DNA from: Pomacea canaliculata
Taxonomy: Eukaryota > Mollusca > Gastropoda > Architaenioglossa > Ampullariidae
Reading direction: 5' to 3'
Assembly (NCBI RefSeq): GCF_003073045.1
Contig: NC_037593.1
Location: 14,144,735-14,208,734, forward strand
Length of the DNA stretch: 64,000 nucleotides
Of this stretch, positions 1 through 13,096 are shown piece after piece. Within the stretch, counting starts at the first letter, position 1; the number at the start of each line of letters is the position of its first letter. The notes below the pieces were generated by a model. The model saw nothing but the letters and a program-made list of their open reading frames with translations, was not told the DNA's origin and made no database searches. The position numbers were made by a program, and so were the translations under genes.

Positions 1-3000
1 AAATATTCATTAATTTATTTTTGTTCTGTCGCGCTGCCAAGACCAAAAGACATGGACATCTATGATCTCCTTTGTGTTCTCAGCACAATCTTGCACGAAG
101 AAGCAAAAGTAAAAAAAAAAAAATGATGGAGTTCTCAAATAAGACTTCGTTAAACTCGTTAACTTAGCAGGCAGTATTTATTCTTGAAACGGTGTCCACC
201 TTCAAGCCCGAATTATTTTTAAAAGATTTGCGCCCACTTCAAACGCTGTTGGCTCCACGGACCCCCAGCCAGCTAATGAGACTCATTTCAATGCAAATGT
301 CTTACGACCATCGGTTCATGTTCTTTTAATTTTTTAATGACCTAATTTTTTCTCTTTAGTGCACTAAGGAATTTCAATATATTTTAAAGTGATTGCAATA
401 AATGAATAGATTATCGGGGATGCTAAAAGCAATATACAAAAATGATGAACATGCTGACTGGGTGTATTTCTCGAGAGATTTTATTATCTACCAGGTAAGA
501 AATCCAAGAATTCTCTAAGGTGCCCGTCCAGCAAGAAAAAGTGATAAAGTTTGGTGTCTTGCCGACTTCTGTCTCGATGTGTTATAGTTACATATAAATA
601 TGCTCGTGTAAATACCATGGAAACGCATTCTTTGTCACGCTGTGCACAGCAGTCGTAGTCTGAATTTGGGTTTTTTATCTGATTTTTATCTTTGAAAAAA
701 TCATCTCTATTGAGTTCATCGAGTAAGAAAATATGTGGATTTTTATCCACTTTGTGCTTAACTCAGTTTGGCAGTTTCAATTTTTTTCGGGTGATCTTTC
801 TCATTGCATCGCGTGCAAAGTTTTGTTGAAAGCTGCAACTGCACCGAGTGTCGTCTCTGCTCTATTTACCTTCCAGTTTATGCTTCTTTAAGTTGTCAGA
901 TTTATCTCTCGTCTGTCTGAAGCTGCGTGCATGAAGGTGTTGCAGCATTTACATTTCGTCGGCTCTTCTCTGTCGTTGCAAAAATTCACCTAACCCTCCC
1001 GACGGTGAAGAAGAGGGAGAGAGAGCTGTGGAGGAGCGGATGATCTATCGACGAGGCACCCGACTTAACACAGGTCCCAGTCCCCTCGTTAAATCTTGAT
1101 AGCTACCCGATCACAGCAGATATTTATAGGATATGCTATGAAAGCAGATTACTAATGACTTCCAAATTCTTGGAGAATGTTTTCAATCTTCAAGCAGTTC
1201 ACGCAGCAATGCTTGAACTTGGATATGAGCTTACTCTCCTTTTTATTCCTTCTTTTTTCTCTCCTCCTTGCTCCTTTCTCTGTGTTGTACTTCCCTTCTC
1301 TTCTCCCCACGAGATTCTCACCTCCCTCTCCCCGGTTGCAGATTGAATTCACAGCTCAGTGTATTTTTGACCGAGACTAGGCAACCAGCCAGATTTATAT
1401 AGAAATTAGATACACAACCTGCTGACGTCCTCGGCAAAGTTTCTCCCAGACTGAAGACAAACTCCTCCTCAAAAATGAAATCGATCAGCTAAATAATAAG
1501 CTTCGTCACGTAGGCGCTCTGTCTGGAGTGTAGTGCGTGATTAGCCATATCGAGGCTGATAGTACAGCATCATCTTGCCTCGTTCTCAGTTCAAAATGTT
1601 AAAAGAATGTCTGAAGTGGTGTTTTAACCCCCCTTCGCGCCAGTTACCACCTAGAAGTGGCTGCCGGCACAGTCTTCGTGCTCTGCAATCTTGAAGACCT
1701 CACCAATGGCTTGTTCGATGAAAACAAAGATGTTTTGAACGTCCTCGACAAGGAAATGGCCGCTGATTAGTTCAAAACTAGTCAAACACTACTTCACCTT
1801 TTCTTCAGACGTCACCTCGGGACGTTCTTGTCGTCTGCAATTTGTTGCAGCTGTCGGCGGATGAAGGAGGTGATGTGAAATGTGTTTCGCCTCTTTTCAT
1901 GCCCATTCGCCATCCGAACAGCCATCTGCAAGGGATATGGGCTTCTTTGTGTTATCTGACCTCGGCTCACAAGTGCTGTGAAGACCGGACAAGATTTCCC
2001 AGTGACACGACATTATTCCGCTCACGAATACCTGTTAAGATGGCATGATGGTGTCTAAGGGAGGCTAGTCCCAGAGGTTAATAGATTCCTCTCCTTTATC
2101 TCCATGCGGAAAGATGACTAAGTGATGCGGAATCTTGTTAAATAAGTAAAAAGCTACATCTAAATAATCAGAAACACTTCAAAGACAGTACTGTGAGTTG
2201 TGCTTTTGAAGTTTGGCATAGAAAAGCATACAAAAGCATTCATTATTAAATTACATAAAAAATTCTGAGCCTGATTTCTCCATATTTACCAAAGAATATC
2301 CACAACTATCACGGTGTACCAACGACATAATTAGATAGTTAAATGTAGCATATTTCTGACAAGGGGAAAGGTCAACCGTAATCAACTCGAAGACTTTGCT
2401 CCTCTTGTTCCAACGAACCAAGCAGGTGACATCGTGCGGAAGTATCTGGCATCGTGCTTTGCCAGAAATGTATTGCTGTCACGTGCTGGGTCGTTGACCT
2501 CGGTCCCAAGTTCATCTGCTATGAGTGCAAAGAGTTACGGGGAAGAAGATGGCCCGGCAGTTAGCGGTCTTAAGCAGAAGGCATCAGCAAGTCTGTCTGT
2601 AGTCGGACCGTTGTCTCTGATATTGGAGTTACGGTAGTCGGAGTTGTTAGAATCTGGCCGCCTCGTGTACAGCAATCAGCATTTCTCACATCCATGACAA
2701 TTCAATCAGATTCGCAGTCGAGGCAATATATTAAGGCATCTGGCCGGTCTGCTTGCTCCTTGCGACTCTGACAAGCGGCCAGCCCGCCATCTGCCTGCTG
2801 TGACATGGACAAATTGTGATCATCGCATACAAATTACCTCCCCTTCTTGCATGTAATCTTCTTCCTAGTTGACCGACTTCTACACCCACCAAGCACATCA
2901 GATGCACCTTAAACCAAAATCGAAACTCTTACATTTAGCTCTGCTGTAACGTTGCCATTAGTTACAGGATCTGGGTTAGTATCATGTGGGTGGGAGGGAG

Positions 3001-6000
3001 GATAAAATGGTAAATTATTGCTTGAAGACCGTAACAGGTTTGACATAAGACATGAGTATCAGACTGATGTTCTCTGATGTACTGCTCCATTTCCAAATGC
3101 CGAACGACCGAGGTTCCGTTCGACTAAACATCTCTTTCAAAAAGGAAAGCATCTCAGTTTGTTTGCACGCGCAGTGTTCTTTCTTCCAGGGGCACTCTGT
3201 TATTTTTCATACAAACATCATTCTGTGTTCAACATCTTTAAAAAAACAAGCTGTCATTAGGACTTTTTTTTCATTTGCCTAGCTATGCAAGCAGTGTGTA
3301 GTCCTTGTGAATGTGTGTGCGCGCGCGCATCATTTCCGGTGATATTATTACAGGGAGTTAATGAACTGAATATTCCTTGCACAGAAAACTACTCAAAACT
3401 CAACAAAGTCACACACTTACAAACTCATCAAAGTCCTCTATTGTTGCCGGGAGTCCTTCACCTAAATCCCCTGAAAAGGTTCTGGTGTCAGTGAGGTCAG
3501 AAGACTTCTTGGAAAAAAATTGAAAAGAAGCTTTTCATCCTCGGCCCTCTGATTGGAAAGATGGGCAAGATGGTGTGGTCTGGGTAGGTAGGAGTGACCA
3601 TTACACTTGCCCGCAGCTTGATAAGAAAGTGCCAGCGGGTGAGGGTGTGGGTTCGGCGGGTCTACCCAGTTTTTCAGAGAGAAAATGGGCGACTGGCTGT
3701 TTTCAGACAAGATGATGAACTTAGCCAGAGGCATAATAAGTACTTGACGTCGGAATACTATTTGTCCTTCCTCGCCAAACTTCTGTCCTAAGCAAGTTTT
3801 CTGTCTGTACATCGTCTCGGATGATCAGATTATCTAGACAAGCTAAGGGATACAATTATGTCCCTTCAATACAGTTTCCAAGTGTGTACCATATGGTTTC
3901 TGGCATTACAAAAGATCTACTTGATCATTTAAATGGAAATAAAAGCATTTATAAATATTTTCAGTGTGTTGTCAAAGGTTAGGTATACTTTAGCGATTTT
4001 GCGGCGCATGAAGACGGTTGTTCTGTTAACCATATTAAGTAGTAAGACTGTTTAACATTTACTCAAAAATCTGCAGCCAGTAAAGAAGGGGTTAGATGCC
4101 AACCAGATGGTCTCTCTGTCTCTTTCGTAGGGTACAAGTATTCGATAGCCTGAGTGTCCGTTCATGAGCAGCCTAGCTGCCTGCTACGTGTTGTGCGTCT
4201 AGACGCCACCAACGGTTACCCTCAGGGAGGTGTAAAGGTTAAGCCGAGAGTAAACCTACTGTCGCGTGACCTGCATTAGTTCCTTCCGGGAAAAAATCTT
4301 CCCTAAAGTCCGGGTAGAAAGGAGGATTAATCTGCTACAATCGTGAAAACCAAGCCGCTGGGCAGTGACACTCTGATCCATTTTGGAGAGAGGGATGACA
4401 GCCTCCGTCCTCGGGAAGAGCATACGCAGGCTGTCATAGGAAGAGTCATTATAATAAGTGCCCCAAGGATTTATCGCTGACCGAATACACAAATGATGCC
4501 ATGAGAGAGTGTGTGTGTGTGTACATCGATGACGTCATGACAGACTACAATTGCGTGACGGTCCAGTCTGTTGTGAATTATGATCAAATCTTGTACTTGA
4601 TCCAATCATGATGATTGACGATGATGATTATCATTATTGATGATGATGGATGATGATGGTGATTAGTATTATTATTGGTGATGAGTGATGATGACGTAAA
4701 AATTCAATTCAGAAAAAGATAAAGCATTTTTACTCACTTTACTCTCATGGTTGGTTTGTGTTCCAACTGATTCCGTCTCAAGGGTCTTCAGCGTATCGCT
4801 GCTTCGGTGAACAACGCCTCTTGAGCTGGTCTTCCTTTCGATTCCTGGTGGAAGTTATCTTCTTTATTCCGATCCGTTACACACTGAAGTTCGTTGTAAC
4901 AATGCAGGTTTAGGATTTACATACGGGTCTTGCCGCTGTCTGTAGACAGAGCTGCGTGAATACCAAGCATCTTAGTGGCCTCAGAGCCAAGCGATTTGCT
5001 GCCGCTTGGGATGTTCACGGGACGTCGCTCCCAGTCTCATTCACTTCCGGTCCGTCAGCTCTTTACAAGTCAACATGGTTTGCCCAGACCCACAGCTGAC
5101 CAAACCTTAACAATCGTAGTCTTTACTATCGTGAGAGGCACTAAACGCTAAACAAGACTGAACTTAATATGTGTAGCCGCACTGAAAAAACTTTAGACGA
5201 AGCTCCGATTAAAGCAGGCAGCACTAAACAAATTCTAAACTACATTAATAGACATGGCTATATCAACTAAACACTGATTGATATTGCACTAGACACTAGA
5301 TCACTTCTAGGTTCAAGAGCGGAAAAGAGAATCATCAATCAAACAACTGCCAAAAGTTGAATTTATTGACTCTGCTCAAATAATTTTCTTCGAAACAGTT
5401 TAAGACAACAAATGTGTTTTCTTTCGGAAAGAAAATGACCAGTGAAAAATCCGAAGGGTTGATTTGGGGTAGTCGAATTTGTTTTTTTTTTTTTTTTAAT
5501 GGCGTGAAGACCCGGTTCTACACCACGCACTCTGGGGCGAAGAAAGAGGGAAGAAAGAAATGGTCAGCGACCTTTTTTTAAAGAGATAACTGATGTTGAA
5601 ACATGGTGAACATGATTGCCTCGAACAGATAGGTTAGGGGTTAGAGCCCTGCGGGCACAAAGTCGATGTCTGTCTGGTGCAACAACTTCCGTCAGTCCTT
5701 GAGTTTCTGACTCCATAGAGGTTTGGGAAAAGGTAAAACATGAAGGGAAGAGAAACGCCGTACACACAAAAATACCAGCCCCCCAAAAAAAGTGTATTCT
5801 TTAACATAATAATAATGGAATCTGGTCCCAAAGCAAAGAGTTCATTGCGTGCCCGGTGGGTGTAGTTACTCATGTTCAGAAGGTGAATGTCTTTAGTATA
5901 GATGCAGTCTGCACCTTGCCATTGCATGGAACCTTCAGTGTCAACAATCAATGCTCATCTGACAGCCGTTATGGTGTTTGTATGGAAGCTCAACTCACTG

Positions 6001-7540
6001 GTGCAGTGGCCGAACCTTGGAGGACATAAAAATATTTCCATCAACACAAATCATGTTAGCGCATCACGCTAAAGAACATTGTAGCTGAGCTTCCAGGAAA
6101 TGCACATCGTCAGCCATATTTACTGAACACGAAACTTGCTGTGACAGAGCAACATTACAGAGCTTTCTGAAGAACTTGCAGAAAAGAAAGTTTGAGTCCG
6201 GAAACGACATTGCCGATGATCTGATTAATGACAAGATGACGCCTATCTGGCAATAAAAATAAGTCATCTAAAAGAAATTGGAGCAGACATTAATTCAGGA
6301 CATAGAAAAAAAAAAAACCCAGCGGATTCACAAATCAACATTTTAAAAAATGTCTTGACGGACATCAACGTGCAAACACGAAAGCTGATGGAGAGAAGTT
6401 ATACGAAGGACATCACTCATCCGCAAAGACCTAAAAAAAATATGAATCGACAGATGTGATTTATTATGGAAGTCTTACTTTCAGCGACTTCTATTAAAAA
6501 TAGCCAGTGTCATTAAAGATGAAAGCTGCAATCTTGATCTTTCGCCTTTCACAAGAAAGTCGGCTTCTGTCAAAGGCGCCCCCTATGATTGCTGCTCAGC
6601 ATCTTGGAGAACATCATGCGTAAGACCCTCCACCATAATAACAATCGAATTACATCCATGGAAGGCGAATTTACAAACTGCGGTTTCCAGACAAGTCTTA
6701 CAGTAGGAACTAACAAAGAACTGCATGATCTTACTAAAAGACAAGAGAAAAGTTATGGTCATGGGCAACGGCAAAGCAAAGATCAAAGATGGAAAAACTT
6801 TTTCCAACAAGGGTCCAATTTGATATTTATAGCATTATTCGTGAACCATACAAAATTATCTCCTAAAAAATTAGCCTGCTATTTAGTCTGTTTGGTCAAG
6901 CTGTAATTTAGGCCTCATTTCGTGTACAATCGCAGGCTGCCTGGCACTGCTGTTCTCTGAGTCAACACTTTTCTGAAATTACTTGCATTTACAAAGCATC
7001 TGCGCGCACATGCACACATAAACATAAATCCAAGCGAATTTTGCGAACCAAAGCTTTTTAATTTGCTCATCATTTAGAAGTACATTAAAGAGTGCAGGAC
7101 AATCGTAGCCATGAATGGTAAACAGCAATTTGAAGATTAATTTTATTTATTATTTGATTATTCATTTGATTATTTGAACCCGGAAGGGTCTACTTTCGTC
7201 TTGGGTTAAAGAGGACATGCTTTTATAATTCTCTAAACTCGTCTTTATAGACCGTGTGCAGTCAATGAGAAGCATAGGTCTCTGTCCCGTCATGTACCCG
7301 TATGTGTCCTATCTTGCAATGGACGTTCCTTGCTTATCCCTCAAAATTTATGTTGTTGTTATCATTATTGTTATTATTAGTAGTATCATTATTATTAGTA
7401 TTGACTTATATACATTTAAGATTCTATGAAAAAATTGTAGATTAAATCAACGCTATTACATCAAATAATTTCGTTTGAACAGGTTCGTCTCGAAAACATA
7501 CAAGTTTCAGTAATTTAGTGCCACCATATTCAAAGCTCCA
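1..7540. other. Gene-poor AT-rich stretch
   Basis: No exon of a recognisable family was found on either strand. Open frames here are short (up to about 116 codons), lack convincing splice signals and resemble chance frames. The stretch holds a short GT run near 4510 and a GAT/ATT-rich tract at about 4610-4695. It may hold regulatory DNA or exons of genes I do not recognise. Confidence 0.5.
4611..4695. repeat. Imperfect GAT/ATT microsatellite
   Basis: Imperfect runs of GAT, ATT and GGT triplets fill this tract. It is simple-sequence DNA with no coding signal. Confidence 0.7.
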
Positions 7541-7554
7541 CGACAGATATCTGT

Positions 7555-7870
7555 ATCAGGATCGCGACATCAATAGCAGCAATGACTAGGCTGGACATGG
7601 TCTGGTGCATCCACGACATTAGACGTGCTATTAGTACAATCTGAACAACTTCCGACCTTACGAATGTGAAACGTGGACTATACCGATGTGAAGACGAGAG
7701 TCCAGGCATTCAAGAACAAGTGTTTGAGGGGGTTCTCAGGGTCTCTTACATGGAATATAAAGCCAAAGACTTTATTCGGAGCACTGTCAGCACACTCGGA
7801 GGACACCACGAGTCCTGTTGACAACAGTTTGTGACCCGGCACAAGAGGACCTGCTCACTGTCACCAGAAA
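7555..7870 (+). mobile_element. Decayed RTE-type LINE fragment, C-terminal part of reverse transcriptase ORF
   Basis: Translated piecewise, this stretch matches the end of the reverse-transcriptase polyprotein of RTE-like LINEs (often annotated as endonuclease-reverse transcriptase). In order one sees IAAMTRLDMVW, then CETWT, then RVQAFKNKCLRG, then VLRVSYMEYK and FIRSTVSTLGGHHE. In intact elements the corresponding blocks are A-MARL--IW, GCETWTL, RIQAFE-KC-RRLL, RISY-EHKTN and VRS-V--LVG--EPLL. The reading frame changes at least twice and there are in-frame stops, so it is an old 5'-truncated copy that makes no protein. The upstream catalytic reverse transcriptase core and the endonuclease are absent. 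A short CTGGCTGA repeat follows at about 7940-7990. Confidence 0.82.
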
Positions 7871-7939
7871 CACCCGTAAGTTTATCTACCGAGCTTATCC
7901 ATGTGCTCCCCTATGACTGGAAACCAATCAAGAGACGGC

Positions 7940-7996
7940 TGGCTGACAGGCTGACTACCTGGCTGACTGGCTGGCTGGCTGGCTGGCTAACTGTCT
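7940..7996. repeat. Short CTGGCTGA/CTGG tandem tract
   Basis: Repeated GGCTGACT and GGCTGGCT tetramer and octamer units lie just downstream of the LINE fossil. This is simple-sequence DNA. Confidence 0.7.
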
Positions 7997-10900
7997 GACG
8001 TGTTTTGTTTTCTCATTCACCTTTTCCAGGTGTTTCTATTCTTTTCTCTTTCCACTTTCTGCGTGATCAGAAGACCTTTGCCAAGATAAAAGGTGCTTTG
8101 AGTGGTACAAGTGACAAGGAAATTCTCAGCAAAAGATTTTCTGGCACAAAATGTCTGACAACGATGACGTGTAATTACAGAAACTCATTATTCACAAAAA
8201 GTTTTCTTATTTTTGATTCAAGAGGAAATCCTCCTGTTTTCGTGTAACAAAATTTGCTTGCAGGAAAAATAATGACTACCAATTTCTGTTCATAATGGAT
8301 CCGGTTCTGTAATTAGCAGTTAGGAGAGTTTGGGAGTTCCTATAGCGCGAGCAACAACACGTGACACAAAGGAAGCCGTGTTTGTTTTTTAAGCGATGAA
8401 TGACGACCAATTGTATGTACATAGATTGGCTACCAATTTATTTATCTACGAATATTGAAATAATAAGAAATTTGAGGTATAGATACCTTTTTACAAATGA
8501 TATTTGAATAAAGTGTCAAGGCTTACATGATACAAGTGGGCATTGTCGCTGTTTGATTCGCGAGAACACACTCAGCAGTTGACAGTTTCCAAGACTAAAG
8601 TGAAGGCCAATGAAGTTCTAATCTTCATTCCTCGGCATAGAATTCTTAAATATCGCCACATAGTGGCCTTGTTTGCTTCTTTAGCTCGTGGAGAACAAAG
8701 ATTCTCAAAGTGGAAATTAATTAACAATTATCTGACATTACCATGTTCCATTAAAGATTGTCTCGCATGGCCAACCATGTCCAGTGAGCTTTACTTGACT
8801 GAAAAGAACAAGAACTTCCTTTTCATAGCAAAAAGCATAGAAAACGAGATTTTAAACCTTCAATATTACTTCCAGAAACTATTCATTATTTGTTGAATAA
8901 TTGCTCGACATTTTTTCTGGGGATAGATTGCGCATATCTTTTCGCCAAAGGCGCAAATTTGCATATCGCCAGGCCTGATGATGTCTGCTATTCTCAGATT
9001 GTGAATTCAGTTAAAGTTCTGCCGAGCAAACATTTCTATATATTATATCTAGCAGCTTATTTGTTAAATCCACAAAAATTCTGTTTACTTCTGTCAAGCT
9101 AAGTCAACGATCATCTCAGAATTTACTCTTGCTGGGAGAAACTCTTCAGATGGGGTCCACCTCCTATAATTACTGGCTGTTAAAAAATGATTTGGGTAGG
9201 TTTACCCTCTGACCCTTATCACAGGTCTTAGCCGCTACCTGGAGATAGTAGATTTACCATGTAGGTAACAGGCTGGGTAAACCTCCTTATTGAATAGAAG
9301 ACCTGGAGAGGCGAAGAGCAGTCTGATAAACTTTCCTTTTTCTTTAAAAAAATATACCTCTGGATGTCAACCGGTGAATAAAAAATTCTTTGTTTTGCTG
9401 CGGGTATCTGCGTCGTGGGTTTCACTGGGTGTGCTCCAGACTTGGGTGTGCGTCCTCAAGTAAAATAATACCTTCTGACTGCTGCTGCTGTCTTTATTTT
9501 ATTGTATGGCTTTCGTTTCTTTGAAGAATTTCACTATTTTTTGAAACCATTTTCTGCATCAAATGACATCTTTTAGTGTGCCTACATGTGTTTCCTAAAT
9601 TTTTTTTTTTTACATTTCTCTTCTTTCATGTTTCTCTTCTTTGGTTTCTTTCTTCTTTATCCTTTATGGGTTTTTTCTTTTTTGGTTGCCTTTTTTCTTA
9701 TCCTTATCTTATTTTTTTTCTTTCTTTTGTGTTATTTTCACTTGCATCTTCTTTTTCTTGCTTATTACCACTCCTCTTTCTCTATTCTTTTTTTTTCTCC
9801 GTCCATAACGCATGGCCACAATGGTTTAATCCATCTTTATTTTTAATCAGATTTTTGGTAGTTTATCAGTGATCTCCCCTTCATACTTTCCTGAATATTA
9901 TTGAACCTGTCCCCACAGTACACAGAGGACATGTAGCTAATTTTGTGATTTTTGCTTGACCTTTCTGGACCACAAACAGGAGAGAAGAGAAAAAAAAATT
10001 ATGCAGTGGTAACATCTCGCAGGCAAGCCACGAAGCAGTCGACATTCCCGGCATTCAATTCAAAGGGAACAGAAAGTCTGGTCTTCAAAGCCGAGTGTGT
10101 TAACTGTTTCCTCTTCCCGAGGGATTGCCATGGCCTGTCTATATGTCTTCAGATGCTGTTGAGGAATTGTACAAAAGTCTTGAGACCACCTGCTGATGGC
10201 TGAAGAAAATACCGAGAAGTCCTCTGCGTCTTCAGGTTTGCAGGATTTGCTAATCCTTGTTCTCTGTGTTTTGAGATGTTAAAATGAAAGCAAAGGATGC
10301 TAAGCTGCTAAGGATGTATCTATGCTAACAACTATGCTAACTGCCTTGCTAGTTAGCCGGCGTGCGTCGCTAGGGAGACTGGCGTCCTGTTGGCTAATTG
10401 GTGTTTATGTGTTCTGGCTATTCTTCGCTGAGGATGGAAGGGAGTGTGGACACGATGGTTGAGTTATGGGGGCGGGAAGGTATATGGGGGAGAATGGAGG
10501 AGATATAATCTGCAAGATTAGAATGGAGCTTCACTCAGCACGATTCGCTTCAGGGAGAAAAGAAAATCCAGCAGCTGCCAACGAATTCCCAGACAAAGAA
10601 GGAACAAAAAAGCACGAGGAAAAGCCATCCATCGTGGAAAGTTAGACGAACAGCCATTGGAAGAAAAATTGAACCACCTTTAACAGAGCTGGACTAGCTA
10701 TGGGCTATAAAGCCTTAGTAAACTCAACAAGATATTCCCCTTTGCTGTCGGGGGAAAGGGAGGGGTTTTGGGGGGAGAATTAATTGACTGTGTGCGAGAT
10801 AAGCAGATATGTTGATCGTTTTATGGACTCGCGAGTTTCGTCAACCACTTTGAGTAAGCGCTGGGAAAGCAGCTCATTCGGCTCCTGGAACAGCTTGCTC

Positions 10901-13096
10901 CTTTGTGCTCTGAGCCGCTGGAAATGTAAGACAATGCCCAAAAAATGTAAGACAATGTAGGACGATGCAAGACAAAGGAGAAAAGACGAAAGTGTGTTTT
11001 TTCTGAACCAAGTTGCTGCTCGTGACAGCTTTGCGTGAGGACTGGTCACTCCAAGGTGCCTTGCTTTTGGCAAGTTCTCATGTTGGTTTTTTAGTTGTCG
11101 CCTGCTGACAAATCAAGTGTCACTGGTTCTAGAAGGAAATAAGAGATTTATATGATCAAGATATATTGTATTCCTCAATGGGAGGAATAATCCGTATATT
11201 CAAGACAGCCCTGAGGAACCAGAGATTTGTCAGACGCTGAAGTCCATCCAGCCCTCCCAAAGACCAGCACTGAAGGACCAGCATAACCTGAAGGCCTCGT
11301 CCAAGGGATGTAGGTATGTTTAATTACTATGAGAACCTGAGGGCCTTTTTCTTGTGCTTGTGTCTCTTTGGAATATTTTCGTTTTCTAGCTTTGCAAAAC
11401 GGTTTCTGATGAAAAAGATCATGATGCTGAAGAGGACGTTCACCTCGATTTGTGTCAATAGTATCATACACATAGGGTAGGCACTACCAGAGATGGGTAC
11501 AGCCTGTACTTGGTAGTAAACCTGATGCTATGTCCAGCTTAATCATCGCTGCTGATGATGGTGTGGGTGTCTGTCATGGAGCTGCGTGCTTGGAGAGGGT
11601 GGCTCCCAACAACATCACAATCAAGATGTAAAATGAAGACAATGTGACTATGTTAACTCTCGGCCATAGAGCACATTTTACTGCGGACAATCATGAACTG
11701 GGTGGATATTCTTTCAGAGGAGTTTGGTTGTGTGTGGTTCGACTTCCAGTAGGGGAATAGCGATCTCGTGGTCCGTGTTGTGAGTGTCTGATGAAACACC
11801 ACAGTCTGGTGGTCCGCCATCCAGCAAGTCAGAAAGAAGGCTAAAGTTATCTGTTGACAAAGTTATGTTTCGCGTGTAATTCCCATATTTCATTATCAAA
11901 AAGCCTTTATATAATTTCTGTAATAATTTCTATAGTTACAAAATTTTTCGGCGCAGAAAATTCTTAAGATTGTGTCAAACTTAAAGCACACTTTTTGATT
12001 GACTTTTACCAACCTTATAATGATTTACTCATCTGTGCGTTATTTCAACCGACAAAGCCTTTCGTTGCACGTGAACCTCAATAAACAGTTTTAAATTACG
12101 TCGTTAAGTAAATTTAAAAAGAGGGTAAGTATGCAAAGCTAGCATGGTGGTGTATCCGACAACATTTATGAAGAGCAGCATTCTGGAGCGCCGTCACACG
12201 TACACACACGCACACACACGCACACTCACGCTCTGGAGCACTTCGAGGGTTTGACCCTCGAGCACTTAACGAGGTTAAACAGCCTTACAGCGCAGGCTCG
12301 TACAGTTACGTGCCGCTACCAGTGACGTATCAGCACCGGGGGATCCCGTTACACAGCAAAAAACATTAATACATTCATTTGTTCTTCAACAAGTAGATAA
12401 CATCAACAGAAAATCTCCAGGGTACATTACTCTCGCCTGCCAGTCTATGAAAATACTGTTGATGCGCTTAATTAATATCGGATGTGTCTGCTCGATTTTC
12501 TTTTTGTGAGTTTTATTATTGTTGGTGTTATTTTAACCTGAAACAAAGTTTCGCGTGTCGTCACTACCTTGTTTCGTGTCTTTTCTAGCTTGCACGCTCC
12601 ATCCTGTTGGTCAAATACTTGTGTTTGTCAAAGGAACGGTATGTTCGTGTTTTTGGACGTGGTGGGGGAGCTGCCACCTTCCCTAGTGTGAACATGTGTG
12701 TGGTCCTTCCTTCACACTATGTTAATGGCAACTCGCTCAACCCAGAGCTCAAACCTGCAGGAACAAGGGAGGCAAGCGGTAACAGCTTCAGCAGGACTCA
12801 GTCAGACGTCATAGAGATAATTCGAGAAGGGACTAGTCGAGGTGTTTACAACAAATGGATGATTTGTCTCGTAACTTAATCCTCGCTTTTCTGCAGACAC
12901 TTCACATCTTTATCAAGAGTCTGTGTTGAAAAGATTTGTAGAAGGGGTTTCAAAGGGGAGACAATATTCCCTTCGAAGTATGGACTGCATTTTTGTGTTC
13001 TTTTGTGGGAACAATAGTTTTCGCCACCATCTTTTGTTCCATCGAGGACCATCCACCCTCCGACTTAAAATGTCGTTTGCTCTGTCTTTTATCTAG
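7997..13096. other. Spacer without recognisable genes, includes GPCR upstream region
   Basis: No family was recognised. A 117-codon open frame at 8543-8896 (+) shows no known motif and no splice context. A T-rich tract at 9570-9850 gives phenylalanine-rich spurious frames, and a CA microsatellite lies at about 12196-12230. The right end carries a pyrimidine-rich tract ending in TAG at 13096, directly before the GPCR start codon. It looks like a splice acceptor, so a non-coding first exon of the receptor may lie in this stretch. Confidence 0.5.

Noticed and set aside
8543-8896. 117-codon frame as a gene
   Set aside because: No recognised domain, no clear promoter or splice context, and AT-rich codon use like the surrounding spacer.
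9576-9872. Phenylalanine-rich hydrophobic frames
   Set aside because: Low-complexity T-rich tract open in more than one frame.
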